Assembly (NCBI RefSeq): GCF_004118975.1 | Contig: NZ_CP035376.1 | Location: forward strand, 1,240,001-1,304,000 | Length of the DNA stretch: 64,000 bases | Direction of reading: 5' to 3' | DNA from: Luteimonas sp. YGD11-2 | GTDB lineage: Bacteria > Pseudomonadota > Gammaproteobacteria > Xanthomonadales > Xanthomonadaceae | Part shown: positions 48,567 to 58,851 of the stretch, in pieces | Position numbering within the stretch: position 1 is the first letter of the stretch | How the letters are laid out: each line of letters begins with the position of its first letter | The notes under the pieces: generated by a model | Database searches by the model: none | What the model was told of the DNA's origin: nothing | Seen by the model: only the letters and a program-made list of their open reading frames with translations | Position numbers and translations under genes: made by a program

Positions 48567-50243
48567 CTATGCGTCGGCCGCTTGCAGCTGACCATCGCGC
48601 AGGCGGTAGCGCCGGTGCACGACGCCCGCGGGCAGGGTGTCGTGACTGATCATCAGCACGCTGCGGCCTTCGGCAAGGCGGGCGACGTCGTGCAGCAGCG
48701 CATGCGCGGTGTCCACGTCGAGGCCTTCGGTGGGTTCATCGAGCAGGATCACCGGCGCATCGCGCAGCAATGCACGCGCCAGCGCCAGCCGCCGTGCCTG
48801 CCCGCCGGAGAGGCTGCTGCCGCTCTCGCCGATCCAGCCGTCGAGTCCACCCTGCAGGCCGCGCACGGTGTCACCGAGACGCACCGCCTCCAGTACCTGC
48901 CACATGCGTGCGTCGTCGGCGGCGGCGTCGCCCATCGCGAGGTTGTCGCGCACGCTGCCGGCGAACACCGGCGCATCCTGCGGCAGCCAGGCGAGCCTCG
49001 CGTGCCAGTCCGCGAGGTCGGCTTCGCGCAGATCCACCCCGCCGAACGCGATGTGCCCGGCATCGGGATCGCGCAGCCGCAGCAGCAGCGCCATCAACGA
49101 GGATTTCCCGGCGCCGCTGTCGCCGGAGATCGCAACGCGTTCGCCGGGGCGCAGTTCGAGGTCGACGCCGTCGAGTACCGCGCGCGGTGCAGCACCGCCC
49201 CAGTCGAAGCGCACGCCGGACAGCTGCAGCATGCCCTGTGCCGGCAGCGCGACAGGTTCCGCCGGTGGCTCCACCGGCGCTGCACGCATCGCGATGTCAT
49301 CGAGCCGCCGCAGCGAGGCCCGTGCCGCTCGCAGCGCCTGCCAGGCCTGGCCGACGCCGGCCGCGACCTCGAACAGGGCGACGCCTGCAAACAGCACCGC
49401 CGCGGCGGCCGCGGTGCCGATCTCGCCGGCATGGTGCGCCACCAGTAGCAGCCACAGCAGCGCCGGCAATGCGAGCGCGACCACCAGCGCATGCACCAGT
49501 CCCGACCAGGACAGGCGCTGCAGCAGCCGCGATTCGCGCGCGGCCAGTTCGCCGGCAGCGGCGTCGATGCGAGCCAGCTGCCCGGCCTGTGCGTCCAGTG
49601 CGATCAGGTCGGCCGCGCCTTCGATGCCTTCCTGCATCGCCTGCCGCAGCCCGGAACGTGCGGTCGCGCGGTCGTGCTCGGCATTGCGCGCGCCCCAGCC
49701 GGTGGTCGCCGGCACACCCACGCCGATCGCCAGCGCCGCGGCTAGCAGGCACAGCGCAGCGGGCGGCAACACCAGTGCGGTGGCCGCGATCACCACCACC
49801 GTGATGGCTGCCAGTGCCAGCAGCGGGCCGAGTGCACGGATCAGCAGGCCGTCGGCGGTCTCGATATCGCCCACCAGCCGCGCCAGCAGGTCGCCCAGCC
49901 GCTCGCGGCCGAGCCCCAGCGGCGCCTGCGGCAGGGCGCGTGCGAAGAACCACACCCGCAGGTCGCGCGCGAGGCGCAGGGTGACGTCGTGCCCGTAGAG
50001 CTTTTCCGCATAGCGCGAGACGATGCGCGCGAAGGTCAGCGCGCGGATCCCGGCCGACGGTCCGAAGAAATTGAATCCCGATGCCAGTCCGCCGGCGAGC
50101 GCGGCCGCGGTGAGGAAATGGCCCGAGAGTGCCAGCAACCCGGTGCCCGCGGCCACGGTCGCCGCCAGCAACAGGATCGCCAGCGTGATCGGCAGCGCAT
50201 GGCGGCGGAACACCGCCGCCGAACCGGTCGCGGGTCCGCTCAT
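48567..50243 (-). CDS. cydC: Glutathione/cysteine ABC exporter subunit CydC
   Basis: 558 residues, a half-transporter with six helices (about 15-320) and an ATPase domain: Walker A GDSGAGKSS, signature LSGGQARRLALARALL, Walker B VILLDEPTEGLD, and the switch His in MISHD. CydDC exports thiols to the periplasm and is needed for cytochrome bd and c assembly. ATG at 50243 overlaps the cydD stop as ATGA, so the two subunits are coupled. The cydAB genes are not in the window. Confidence 0.94.
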   Translation of the reverse strand: MSGPATGSAAVFRRHALPITLAILLLAATVAAGTGLLALSGHFLTAAALAGGLASGFNFFGPSAGIRALTFARIVSRYAEKLYGHDVTLRLARDLRVWFFARALPQAPLGLGRERLGDLLARLVGDIETADGLLIRALGPLLALAAITVVVIAATALVLPPAALCLLAAALAIGVGVPATTGWGARNAEHDRATARSGLRQAMQEGIEGAADLIALDAQAGQLARIDAAAGELAARESRLLQRLSWSGLVHALVVALALPALLWLLLVAHHAGEIGTAAAAAVLFAGVALFEVAAGVGQAWQALRAARASLRRLDDIAMRAAPVEPPAEPVALPAQGMLQLSGVRFDWGGAAPRAVLDGVDLELRPGERVAISGDSGAGKSSLMALLLRLRDPDAGHIAFGGVDLREADLADWHARLAWLPQDAPVFAGSVRDNLAMGDAAADDARMWQVLEAVRLGDTVRGLQGGLDGWIGESGSSLSGGQARRLALARALLRDAPVILLDEPTEGLDVDTAHALLHDVARLAEGRSVLMISHDTLPAGVVHRRYRLRDGQLQAADA

Positions 50244-51973
50244 TGCAGGCCACCCGCGGCATGGAGTTTCACCACCCGGCCGGCTGCTTCGAGTGCCGCA
50301 TCGCTGTGGGTGGCCACGATCAGCGTGCGCCCGCGGGCGAAGGCCACCAGCGCCTCGAGCACGGCGCGTTCGGTGTCGGGGTCGAGGAACGCGGTGGGCT
50401 CGTCGAGCAGGGCGAGGGCGGGGTCACGCAGGAACAGCCGCGCCAGCGCAATGCGCCGGGCCTCGCCGCCGGACAGCCCGAAGCCGCGCTCGCCGATCAC
50501 GGTGTCGAGCCCGCCGGGCAGGCGGGTGGCGAAACGCATGACCTGCGCGGCTTCGGCGGCGGCCTGCAGCGACGCGTCGTCGGCGTCGGGACGGGCGATG
50601 CGCAGGTTGTCGGCGATGCTGCCGTGGAACAGGTAAGGACGCTGCGGCGCATAGCCGATGCGCGCGTCGTGCGGCGCGATGACGATGCGGCCCTCGCGCA
50701 GCGGCAGCCAGCCGGCGATCGCTTCCAGCAACGTGCTCTTGCCACTGCCGCTGCCACCCGCCAGGGCCACGAATTCACCGGGCGCGATCTCCAGGTCGAG
50801 CGCGGACAGCGCGTCGCGCCCGGCGCCGGCGTGGCGCACGCTGATCCCCTGCAACGTCACCGCAGGTGCAGTGGTGGATGCCGCCGGGGCTAGGGACGTG
50901 GACCGGATCGGCTCGTCCGCCTGTGGCGCCGCACTGGATGCGGGTTCGACGTCGTCGGCCAGCGCATGCTCGATCTCCTCCAGCGCGGCCAGCGCGCTCG
51001 CACGGTCGTGGTAGTGCGCGGCCAGCCGGCGCATCGGTGCGTAGAACTCCGGGGCGAGCAGCAGCAGGAACAGCCCGGTGCCCAGTGTCAGCGGCGCACC
51101 GCCGCGCAGGTCGATCATGCCGAGGTAGCTCATGCCCAGGTACAGCGCGATCACCGCCACGCTCACCGAGGCGAAGAATTCCAGCACCGTCGACGACAGG
51201 AAGGCGATCCGCAGGACCTTCAGGCTGCGCTCGCGCAGGCCCTCGGCCGCGCCTTCGATGCCCGCGAGTTCGGCGTCGCCACGCCCGTAGAGGCGGATCA
51301 GGCCGAGTCCGCGCAGGCGGTCGGCAAAATGACCGCCCATCCGCGACAGCGCACGCAGCTGGCGCTGGCTCGCCGCCTGCGCGCCCCATCCGACCAGCAT
51401 CATGAAGACCGGTGCCAGCGGCATCGTCACCAGCAGCAGCACGCCGACCACGGGTTCCACCAACAGGGCCGCCACCAGCATCGCCAGCGGCACCAGCATC
51501 ACTTCCAGCCGCGCCAGCAGGTAGCCACCGAAGTAGCCGTCGAGCGCGTCGACATGGGTGCCCGTGAGTTCACTCAATGCACCACTGCGCTGGCGCCGCA
51601 GCCATGGCGCCCCGCGGCCGAGCACGCGCACGGCAAGGGTGCGACGCAGGCTGGCGCGCAGTGTGGTGCCGGCGGCATCGGCGGTGCGGCGGGCACCCAG
51701 CAGCAGCGCGGCGCGTGCCAGTCCTACCGCGACCAGCGCCAGCAGGGCGGGCGCGAGCGAGGCCGGGGCCGCGCCTTCCACCAGCCCGCGCTGGACCAGC
51801 AGTGCGATCAGCGCGGCCTGGGCGATCAGCAGCCAGCCCGCGACCACCGTGCATCCGCCGGCCACACGCAGTCGCCCGCGCACCGGCGCTGCGAGCGCAT
51901 CGAGGCGGCGGATCTGGTCGGCACGGGATACGGAGGCTTGCGGCAGCGGTTCCGCCGCGTCTGCTGGATCCAT
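50240..51973 (-). CDS. cydD: Glutathione/cysteine ABC exporter subunit CydD
   Basis: 577 residues, the partner of CydC. The transmembrane part (about 35-320) includes the CydD-typical LRRQRSGALSELTGTHVDAL and YFGGYLLARLEVMLVPLAML; the ATPase part has GGSGSGKSTLLEAI, FGLSGGEARRIALARLFL, LALLDEPTAFLD and ATHSD. An Ala/Pro/Ser linker of about 35 residues (345-380) separates the domains. Start is ATG 51973, with a TACAAT box upstream. Confidence 0.94.
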   Translation of the reverse strand: MDPADAAEPLPQASVSRADQIRRLDALAAPVRGRLRVAGGCTVVAGWLLIAQAALIALLVQRGLVEGAAPASLAPALLALVAVGLARAALLLGARRTADAAGTTLRASLRRTLAVRVLGRGAPWLRRQRSGALSELTGTHVDALDGYFGGYLLARLEVMLVPLAMLVAALLVEPVVGVLLLVTMPLAPVFMMLVGWGAQAASQRQLRALSRMGGHFADRLRGLGLIRLYGRGDAELAGIEGAAEGLRERSLKVLRIAFLSSTVLEFFASVSVAVIALYLGMSYLGMIDLRGGAPLTLGTGLFLLLLAPEFYAPMRRLAAHYHDRASALAALEEIEHALADDVEPASSAAPQADEPIRSTSLAPAASTTAPAVTLQGISVRHAGAGRDALSALDLEIAPGEFVALAGGSGSGKSTLLEAIAGWLPLREGRIVIAPHDARIGYAPQRPYLFHGSIADNLRIARPDADDASLQAAAEAAQVMRFATRLPGGLDTVIGERGFGLSGGEARRIALARLFLRDPALALLDEPTAFLDPDTERAVLEALVAFARGRTLIVATHSDAALEAAGRVVKLHAAGGLQ

Positions 51974-52012
51974 GGAGGACGGTTCGACGATGGGAGCGCG
52001 GAGCGCGCGGCC

Positions 52013-52018
52013 ATTGTA
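52013..52018 (-). promoter_or_regulatory. Candidate -10 box (TACAAT) of cydDC
   Basis: TACAAT on the minus strand, 39 bases before the cydD ATG. No clear -35 and no recognisable FNR site near it. Confidence 0.4.
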
Positions 52019-52124
52019 GCCGCGTCACCAGGCGCGTCCGTGGCTCCCCGTGCATCTGTGGCGCGTGTCCGTCGTGGATGGCGTGTCGCCATCGCGACCC
52101 CGGCAACGCCCGTACCCGGCCAAC

Positions 52125-52150
52125 AAAAAACCCCGCTTTCGGCGGGGTTT
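52125..52150 (-). terminator. Intrinsic terminator after tRNA-Leu
   Basis: A 6-bp GC stem (52131-52136 with 52142-52147) extended by A-T pairs, followed on the minus strand by six T's (complement of 52125-52130). It lies 45 bases past the 3' end of the tRNA. The remainder of the 51974-52194 gap holds the cydD promoter region. Confidence 0.8.
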
Positions 52151-52194
52151 CTTCATCACCTCGGGAGTTGCTGCAGCGTCCCGACGTTGTTGCT

Positions 52195-52279
<85 letters not shown>

Positions 52280-52380
52280 AGGTGAGGCGCGTATGTTGCG
52301 GTGCGGAGGAGACCTTGTCAACGCTTCGCATGCATCCGCATCACGCGTCGTCGCGGAAGCCGCCATGTACCATCGGCGCC

Positions 52381-54834
52381 ATGGCAAAGACACCAGGCAA
52401 ACGCGGCCAGAAGCGCGTCGACGGCACCTCCGCAACGCGCGGGGGCACACAGAAAAGCGGCACGCCGAAGGCCAAAGGCCGCGGCGCCGATGCACTTCCG
52501 GGCTGGATGCCGGACACGCTGCGCGACGCGCCGCGCGCCACGTCCGGCAAGTCACCCGGCAAGCCTCCGACGGGCCGCAAGCCGGGCGGCGCCGGCAAGC
52601 CGGGCGGGTTCCGCGATCCGCAGGCCGAGCGCGAGGCGGGCCGTTACGAGAATCCGATCGTCAGCCGCGAAGCCATCCTGCTGTGGCTGGGCGAGGCCGA
52701 TGGCCCGCAGACGGCCGATGACCTCGCCACCCACTTCGCGCTGACCGAGCCGGAGCGCTTCGATGCGCTGGGCAAGCGCCTGGGCGCGATGGTGCGCGAT
52801 GGCCAGCTGCTGCAGAACCGGCGCGGCGGCTTCGTGCCGGCGGCGCGCATGGACCTGATCCCCGGCACGGTGATCGCCAACCCCGAGGGCTTCGGCTTCC
52901 TGCGTCCCGACACCGGTGCCGGCGACGACCTGTTCCTGCCGCCGGGCGAGATGCGCAAGGTGATGCACGGTGACCGGGTGATGGCCAGTGTCACCGGCAT
53001 GGATCGCCGGGGTCGCCGCGAAGGCGCGATCGTCGAGGTGCTGGAACGCAGGCTGACGCGCCTGATCGGCCGCTACATGGTGGAGTCGGGCATCAGCTAC
53101 GTGGTGCCCGACGACCGCCGCATCCAGCGCAACGTGCAGGTGCCGCAGGATTCGCGCAATGGCGCCGAGCACAGCCAGCTGGTGGTATGCGAGATCGTCA
53201 ACGCCGGCGATGCCAGGCGCCCGCCGATCGGCCGGGTGCTGGCGGTGCTGGGCGATGCGCTGACGCCATCGCTGGTGGTGGAGGCCGCCATCCACGGCCA
53301 CGACCTGCCGCACGAGTTCCCGCAGGAGGTCATCGACCAGGCCACGGCGATCCCGCTGGAGGTCGACATTCCCACTGCCAACGCGCGCCGCGATCTTCGC
53401 CGGCTGCCGCTGGTGACCATCGATGGCGAGGACGCCAAGGACTTCGACGACGCGGTCTGGTGCGAACCCAACCGCGACGGCTTCCGCCTGGTGGTGGCGA
53501 TCGCCGACGTCTCGCACTACGTGCAGCCGGGCACGCCGCTCGACAACGAGGCGCAGCTGCGCGCCACCAGCGTGTACTTCCCGGGGTTCGTGGTGCCGAT
53601 GCTGCCGGAGACGCTGTCCAACGGCATCTGCTCGCTGCGTCCTGAAGTGGACCGCCTGTGCTTCGTCTGCGACATGCAGGTCGGCCGCGACGGCAGCGTG
53701 CACCAGTCCGAGTTCTACGAGGCGGTGATGCACTCGCATGCGCGCCTGACCTACACGCAGGTGTGGAACGCGGTCGGCGAGGAGGATCCGGATGCGCAGG
53801 CGCAGGTCGGTGCGCTGATGCCGCAGCTGCGCCACCTGCACCAGCTCTACAAGGTGCTGTCGAAGGCGCGCAACAAGCGCGGGGCGATCGAGTTCGAGAC
53901 CTCGGAGGTGCGCTTCGTCCTCGACAACCGCGGTGAGGTGGTACAGGCCGGCATGCTGTTGCGCAACGACGCACACAAGCTGATCGAGGAATGCATGATC
54001 GCCGCGAACGTGGAGGCGGCGAAGGCGTTGCTGGCCTCCGAGGTGCCGGGCATGTACCGCATCCACGACAAGCCGCCGGAATCCAAGTACGCCGACCTGC
54101 TGGAGTTCCTGAAGGAGTTCCAGCTGCGCATGCCGCCGTGGGGCAAGGTGCAGCCGAAGGACTTCACCGCGCTCTTGACCAAGGTGCGCGAACGTCCGGA
54201 TGCCGCGCTGCTGGAATCGGTGCTGCTGCGCAGCCAGAGCCTGGCGGTGTATTCGGCCGAAAACATCGGCCACTTCGGGCTGGCGCTGGAGGCGTACTCG
54301 CACTTCACCTCGCCGATCCGTCGCTACCCCGACCTGCTGGTGCACCGCGCGATCAAGCACGTGCTGTCGGGCAGGAAGCCGTCGTCGTTCCGCTATTCGA
54401 CCAACGACATGGCCGCGCTGGCACTGCAGTGCTCCGAGCGCGGTCGGCGTGCCGACGAGGCCGAGCGCGAGGTGGACGAGCGCTACCGCGCGGCGTGGAT
54501 GGAGCAGCACGTCGGCGGCGAGTTCTCCGGCGTGATCAGCGGCGTGACCAGCTTCGGCCTGTTCGTCGAGCTCGACCAGTCCAAGGTCAACGGGCTGATC
54601 CACGTCACCCAGCTGCCGCGCGACTTCTACCACTTCGATCCGCTGCGCAAGACGCTGGCCGGCGAGCGCACCGGGCGCGAGTTCCGCCTCGGCGACCGCC
54701 TCGACGTGCGCGTGCTCAAGGCCAGCCTCGAGGAACGCAAGATCGATTTCGGGCTGGTCGAGGAGGATCGCGGACCGAAGCCGCCGCCGCCGCGCGGCAA
54801 GCCGGCCAAGCGGGTCAAGAAGCCCTACGGGTGA
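52381..54834 (+). CDS. rnr: Ribonuclease R
   Basis: 817 residues, a processive 3'-5' exoribonuclease that degrades structured RNA. After a basic, low-complexity N-terminus (about 1-80, KTPGKRGQKR, GKSPGKPPTGRKPGG) come a winged-helix region (VSREAILLWLGEADGPQTAD), cold-shock domains (GTVIANPEGFGFLRPDTGAG), the RNB catalytic domain with TIDGEDAKDFDDAVWCE (active-site Asp cluster) and HFTSPIRRYPDLLVHR, and a C-terminal S1 domain (SGVTSFGLFVELDQSKVNGL). ATG 52381 lies 7 bases after a TACCAT hexamer, so the mRNA may be leaderless. Confidence 0.97.
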   Translation: MAKTPGKRGQKRVDGTSATRGGTQKSGTPKAKGRGADALPGWMPDTLRDAPRATSGKSPGKPPTGRKPGGAGKPGGFRDPQAEREAGRYENPIVSREAILLWLGEADGPQTADDLATHFALTEPERFDALGKRLGAMVRDGQLLQNRRGGFVPAARMDLIPGTVIANPEGFGFLRPDTGAGDDLFLPPGEMRKVMHGDRVMASVTGMDRRGRREGAIVEVLERRLTRLIGRYMVESGISYVVPDDRRIQRNVQVPQDSRNGAEHSQLVVCEIVNAGDARRPPIGRVLAVLGDALTPSLVVEAAIHGHDLPHEFPQEVIDQATAIPLEVDIPTANARRDLRRLPLVTIDGEDAKDFDDAVWCEPNRDGFRLVVAIADVSHYVQPGTPLDNEAQLRATSVYFPGFVVPMLPETLSNGICSLRPEVDRLCFVCDMQVGRDGSVHQSEFYEAVMHSHARLTYTQVWNAVGEEDPDAQAQVGALMPQLRHLHQLYKVLSKARNKRGAIEFETSEVRFVLDNRGEVVQAGMLLRNDAHKLIEECMIAANVEAAKALLASEVPGMYRIHDKPPESKYADLLEFLKEFQLRMPPWGKVQPKDFTALLTKVRERPDAALLESVLLRSQSLAVYSAENIGHFGLALEAYSHFTSPIRRYPDLLVHRAIKHVLSGRKPSSFRYSTNDMAALALQCSERGRRADEAEREVDERYRAAWMEQHVGGEFSGVISGVTSFGLFVELDQSKVNGLIHVTQLPRDFYHFDPLRKTLAGERTGREFRLGDRLDVRVLKASLEERKIDFGLVEEDRGPKPPPPRGKPAKRVKKPYG

Positions 54835-54862
54835 TCCCGGGCGGCGGCCCCTGCCGTCCGTC

Positions 54863-54868
54863 TACAAT
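54863..54868 (+). promoter_or_regulatory. Candidate -10 box (TACAAT) of rlmB
   Basis: TACAAT, 29 bases before the rlmB ATG, in the 63-base gap after rnr. No clear -35; read-through from rnr is equally possible. Confidence 0.35.
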
Positions 54869-54897
54869 GGGCGCCCCCTCGAGTACCGCGGACCGCG

Positions 54898-55647
54898 ATG
54901 AGCAAGCAGACCTCCTGGATCGCCGGCATCAACGCCGTTGCGGCGGCCGTCGAGCACGATGCCGGGAACGTCCGCGAGGTGCTGCTGGAGGCGGGCGCGA
55001 AGAACCCGCGCATCGCCGAGATCGAATCCGCGGCGCGGCGTCGCGACATCGACGTGCGCCGCGTCAACCAGCAGGCGCTCGACGGCGTGGCCGGCGGGCT
55101 GCGGCACCAGGGCGTGGCCGCGCGGTATATCGCGGCCAGAACCTGGGATGAGCATGACCTCGCCGCCATGGTGGAGGCTGCCGGTGGCAAGGCGCTGGTG
55201 CTGGTACTGGATGGCGTGCAGGACCCGCACAACCTCGGCGCCTGCCTGCGCAGTGCCGCGGCGGCCGGCGCCACCGCGGTGGTGATCCCGAAGGACAAGG
55301 CGGTGCAGGTCAACGCCACGGTGCGCAAGACCTCCGCCGGTGCCGCCGATACCGTGCCTGTGGTGCGTGCGACCAATCTCTCCCGCACCCTGCGCGAACT
55401 GCAGAAGCAGGGCGTGTGGATCCACGGCCTGGCCGGTGATGCCGAAACCTCGATGTACAGCCTGGACCTGCGCGGAAACGTGGCGCTGGTACTGGGCGGC
55501 GAGGCCGATGGCCTGCGCCGCCTCACCCGCGAACACTGCGACAGCCTGGCGCGCATCCCGATGCCGGGTGAATTCGAAAGCCTCAACGTGTCGGTGGCCA
55601 CGGGCATCGCACTGTTCGAGGCCGTGCGCCAGCGCCTGACGGGCTGA
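54898..55647 (+). CDS. rlmB: 23S rRNA (guanosine-2'-O-)-methyltransferase RlmB
   Basis: 249 residues, a SPOUT (trefoil-knot) methyltransferase that 2'-O-methylates G2251 of 23S rRNA. The N-terminal L30e-like domain (residues 1-75, GINAVAAAVEHDAGNVREVL) precedes the knot domain with VLDGVQDPHNLGACLRSAAA, NVALVLGGEADGLRRLTREH and PMPGEFESLNVSVATGIALF, all hallmark motifs. It is directly after rnr, as in E. coli. Confidence 0.97.
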   Translation: MSKQTSWIAGINAVAAAVEHDAGNVREVLLEAGAKNPRIAEIESAARRRDIDVRRVNQQALDGVAGGLRHQGVAARYIAARTWDEHDLAAMVEAAGGKALVLVLDGVQDPHNLGACLRSAAAAGATAVVIPKDKAVQVNATVRKTSAGAADTVPVVRATNLSRTLRELQKQGVWIHGLAGDAETSMYSLDLRGNVALVLGGEADGLRRLTREHCDSLARIPMPGEFESLNVSVATGIALFEAVRQRLTG

Positions 55648-55717
55648 ATCCGTGGCCGTGGCACACGTGCCGCGGCCCGCAGTCCGGGGCCCTGGAGGCG
55701 GCGGGTGCGCGCGCGGC

Positions 55718-58700
55718 ATGTTCGCGTACGGCATGGCCGCGTACGTGGCGGGCGCCCTGCGTCGCATCTGCGTTCTCGGCTGTCTGCTGCTGGGCATGGC
55801 CTGGCCGGCAGCGGCGTTTCCGGCAACCGCCGTCACCACGCAGGCCACCGCACTGCCGGCGGCGCCGCTGCGCGATTACCTGGTCGACCGCTGGACCACG
55901 CGCCACGGCCTGCCGCACAACTCGATCCGCGATATCGCGCAGACGCCCGATGGTTTCCTGTGGTTCGCCACCTGGGAAGGCCTGGTGCGCTACGACGGCC
56001 TCGAATTCACCGTCTTCGATCGCAGCACCAGCCAGCCGGCCCTGCCCGACAACGGCGTGGGCGCGCTGTATGTCGATGGCGACGGCGCACTGTGGAGCAG
56101 CGACTCGCGCGGCAACCTCGGCCGCCGCTCCCCGGACGGCCGCGACTGGACGTTCTGGTCCGGCGAGGGCCGTTGGCCGCAGGTACTGATCCACGCGATG
56201 GCCAAGGATGCCGACGGGCGCATGTGGCTGCTGTTCGAGGGGCACGGCCTCGGCTGCCTGCATCCCGATGGCCGCTTCGAATACTTCGACGCGCCCGGCG
56301 ACGTGCCGCTGAGGCTGAGCTACCCGAAGCTTGCGATCGGCGATGACGAGCGGATCTGGATCGGCGGCATCGATGGCATCGTGGTGCGTGATCCCGATGG
56401 CACCTTCCGGCGCGCACCGGCATCGTTCGGTCTCGCGGCCGGCCTGGCCTGGCCGTACCGGGCGCCGGATGGCGCGATCTGGCTGGTCGCGGGCGAGGGC
56501 GTGCATCGTGTCGACGGCGCCAACGCGCCGCGGCTGCATCGCGTCGTCGGCCAGGGGCTGCTGACCGCGCTGCTGCAGGACCGCCGTGGCGACCTGTGGG
56601 TCGGCAGCGAGAACCGCGGGGTGCTGCGCATCGGCCCGCGTGGCGTCGAGCGGCCCTCGCCGGACGAGGAGCGGCCGCCGGGGCGCATCGTCAACCTGAT
56701 CGAGGATGCCGAGGGCAGCGTGTGGGCCGGCGCCAATGGCGGCCTGTTCCGGCTGCGCGAAACGCTGTTCACCCGCTGGACCCGGCGCCACGGCCTCAGC
56801 GGCGACTACGTGCGCGCGGTGCTCGAGGACGATGCGGGAGTGCTGTGGATCGGCAGCGCCGGTGGGCTGGACCGGATGCCGCGCGGCGGTACACCGCGGC
56901 CGGTGCCGTTGCTCGACGGCATCCAGCCTTCGGTGCTGGGCCTGGCGCAGACCGGCAATGGCGATCTCTGGGTCGGCACCTATGGCGGGCGCGTGCTGCA
57001 GTTGCGCAACGGCCGCGTGCTGCACCGCTACGAAGGCCTGGCCGGGCATGTGCGCGCGCTGGCAGCCGCGGACGCGGCGTCGGTGTGGGCAGCCACCCAT
57101 CGCGGGCCGGTGCGGCTGACGGGGGGGCGGGTGGAGCCACTCGCTGCCGATGGGCTCGCGGACGCGCTGGTCACCGCGCTGGCGGTGATCGACGGTGCGC
57201 TGTGGATCGGCTCGGTGGACGGCGCCCACGAGGTCCGGGATGGCCGGGTGCGGCGGATCGCCCTGGAGACGCTGTCCGGTGCGCGCTCGGTGTTCGGCTT
57301 CAGCGCCATCGGCAGCGATGTGTGGATCGCCACCGACCGCGGCCTCTATCGCGAACGCGCTGGCGCGCTGGCGCGGGTGGGGCTGGAGCACGGCCTGCCG
57401 GTCGACTCGGTGTTCCAATTGGTCGGCGATCGCCTCGGCAACGCGTGGATCAGCAGCAACCGCGGCATGTTGCGGATGCGCTTCGACGACCTGCATGCCG
57501 TCGCCGATGGCCGCCTGGCGCGGCTGCCGGTGGACCGCTACAGCGAGATCGACGGCATGTCGAACGCGCAGGGCAACGGCAGCTCCGGGCCGTCGGTGAT
57601 CGTGCGCGCCGACGGCACGGTGTGGATGGTGACGGCCGGTGGCCTGAGCGTCGTCGATCCCCAGCGCTGGCATGGGCTGCGGCGACGCCCGCCGCCGGTG
57701 CCACGGATCGAATCGGTGCGGCTGGCCGGCGAGCCGGTGGCGTGGTCGGATGGCGTGCGCGTGCCGGGCCGTACCCGGATCTCGGTGTCCTACATCGGCC
57801 TGAGCTTCCTGATGCCCGAGCGGATCCGCTTCCGCACCCGCCTCGACGGCCTCGACGACGACTGGGTGGAGCACGGGCGCCAGCGCAGCGTCGACTACGT
57901 GGGCCTGCCGCCCGGCGCGTACACGCTGCGGGTCTCGGCCGCGCACGCCGAGGGCGACTGGAGCATGCGCGAGGCGCGATGGCAGTTCGTGGTCGAGCCG
58001 CTGTGGTGGCAGCGCCCCTGGGTGCGGCTGGCCGCTGTGCTCGCGATGGCCCTGCTGCTGCTGGCCGCCTACCGCATCCGCATGCGCCGCTACCGCTCCG
58101 CCAACGAACGCCTGTCGCGATTGGTGGATGAGCGCACCAGCGCGCTGCAGCAGCGCACGGAGCAGTTGCTGCGTGCCGACAGCGAGAAGTCGGAACTGCT
58201 GTCGCGACTGCGTTCGCAGGCCGAAGCGTTCGAGCGCCAGGCCTACGAGGACGCGCTGACGGGGCTGCCCAACCGGCGCAGTTTCGACGAGGCGCTGCAA
58301 CGCGAGTTCGCCCGCGCGCGCCGCAAGCGGCAGCCGCTGTGCGTGCTCACGCTCGACGTCGACCATTTCAAGGCGATCAACGACGCCCATACCCATGCCG
58401 GTGGCGACGCGGTGCTGCGCGAGATGGGGGGGTTGCTGGTCGACACCCTGCGCGCCTCCGACATGGCCGCACGCATCGGCGGCGAGGAGTTCGCCGTGCT
58501 GCTGGTGGACGGCACCCTCGACGATGCCGCGGCCCTGCATGCGCGCCTGCGCGCGCGCCTGGCCGCGCGCAGCGACTGGGGCGGCCTCTCCGGGCTGCGG
58601 GTGACCGTCAGCGCCGGCGCGTCGATGCTGGAGCCGCGCGATGCGTCGCCGGCGGATGTCTATCGTCGGGCCGACGAGGCGCTGTACCGCGCCAAGAGCG

Positions 58701-58729
58701 CGGGCCGCGACCGCATCCACATGGCCTGA
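55718..58729 (+). CDS. Beta-propeller sensor diguanylate cyclase (Reg_prop-Y_Y_Y-GGDEF)
   Basis: About 1003 residues. A signal peptide or anchor ([20 protein letters not shown]) is followed by a periplasmic sensor of two-component-regulator propeller repeats ([46 protein letters not shown]), a Y_Y_Y domain ([20 protein letters not shown]), one membrane helix near 768-788, a short coiled coil ([20 protein letters not shown]) and a GGDEF domain. The active site GGEEF is at 921-925, with an RxxD I-site (RASD) five residues before it. Cyclic-di-GMP synthesis is likely; the ligand is unknown. Starts at GTG 55652, ATG 55718 and ATG 55733 are all possible. Confidence 0.92.
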   Translation: MFAYGMAAYVAGALRRICVLGCLLLGMAWPAAAFPATAVTTQATALPAAPLRDYLVDRWTTRHGLPHNSIRDIAQTPDGFLWFATWEGLVRYDGLEFTVFDRSTSQPALPDNGVGALYVDGDGALWSSDSRGNLGRRSPDGRDWTFWSGEGRWPQVLIHAMAKDADGRMWLLFEGHGLGCLHPDGRFEYFDAPGDVPLRLSYPKLAIGDDERIWIGGIDGIVVRDPDGTFRRAPASFGLAAGLAWPYRAPDGAIWLVAGEGVHRVDGANAPRLHRVVGQGLLTALLQDRRGDLWVGSENRGVLRIGPRGVERPSPDEERPPGRIVNLIEDAEGSVWAGANGGLFRLRETLFTRWTRRHGLSGDYVRAVLEDDAGVLWIGSAGGLDRMPRGGTPRPVPLLDGIQPSVLGLAQTGNGDLWVGTYGGRVLQLRNGRVLHRYEGLAGHVRALAAADAASVWAATHRGPVRLTGGRVEPLAADGLADALVTALAVIDGALWIGSVDGAHEVRDGRVRRIALETLSGARSVFGFSAIGSDVWIATDRGLYRERAGALARVGLEHGLPVDSVFQLVGDRLGNAWISSNRGMLRMRFDDLHAVADGRLARLPVDRYSEIDGMSNAQGNGSSGPSVIVRADGTVWMVTAGGLSVVDPQRWHGLRRRPPPVPRIESVRLAGEPVAWSDGVRVPGRTRISVSYIGLSFLMPERIRFRTRLDGLDDDWVEHGRQRSVDYVGLPPGAYTLRVSAAHAEGDWSMREARWQFVVEPLWWQRPWVRLAAVLAMALLLLAAYRIRMRRYRSANERLSRLVDERTSALQQRTEQLLRADSEKSELLSRLRSQAEAFERQAYEDALTGLPNRRSFDEALQREFARARRKRQPLCVLTLDVDHFKAINDAHTHAGGDAVLREMGGLLVDTLRASDMAARIGGEEFAVLLVDGTLDDAAALHARLRARLAARSDWGGLSGLRVTVSAGASMLEPRDASPADVYRRADEALYRAKSAGRDRIHMA

Positions 58730-58768
58730 GTGGTCATCCCCGGGTCACGCGGCGCGGCGGCCGCTGGC

Positions 58769-58774
58769 TAGAAT
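58769..58774 (+). promoter_or_regulatory. Candidate -10 box (TAGAAT) of gdx
   Basis: GGCTAGAAT. The start would be near 58781, just before the first hairpin of the guanidine-II riboswitch. No clear -35. Confidence 0.5.
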
Positions 58775-58789
58775 GCCGCCATCGAGGAC

Positions 58790-58844
58790 GCGGGGACGAC
58801 CCCGCCGCTCCAACCGCAACGGGGACGGCCCCGGCCTACCGGAG
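58790..58844 (+). promoter_or_regulatory. Guanidine-II (mini-ykkC) riboswitch
   Basis: Two small hairpins with the diagnostic ACGR loops. The first is a 6-bp stem (58790-58795 with 58800-58805) closing the loop ACGA; the second a 5-bp stem (58820-58824 with 58829-58833) closing ACGG. They are separated by 14 bases. The ribosome site GGAG (58841-58844) begins 8 bases after the second hairpin and 7 before the gdx ATG. In this class guanidinium stabilises the paired loops and frees the ribosome site, so translation of the exporter rises. The downstream gene (guanidinium exporter) matches. Confidence 0.93.
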
Positions 58845-58851
58845 TGTTCCC

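Noticed and set aside
55583..58720. 1045-codon minus-strand frame opposite the sensor diguanylate cyclase
   Set aside because: Low-complexity shadow frame; the plus strand encodes propeller, Y_Y_Y and GGDEF motifs.
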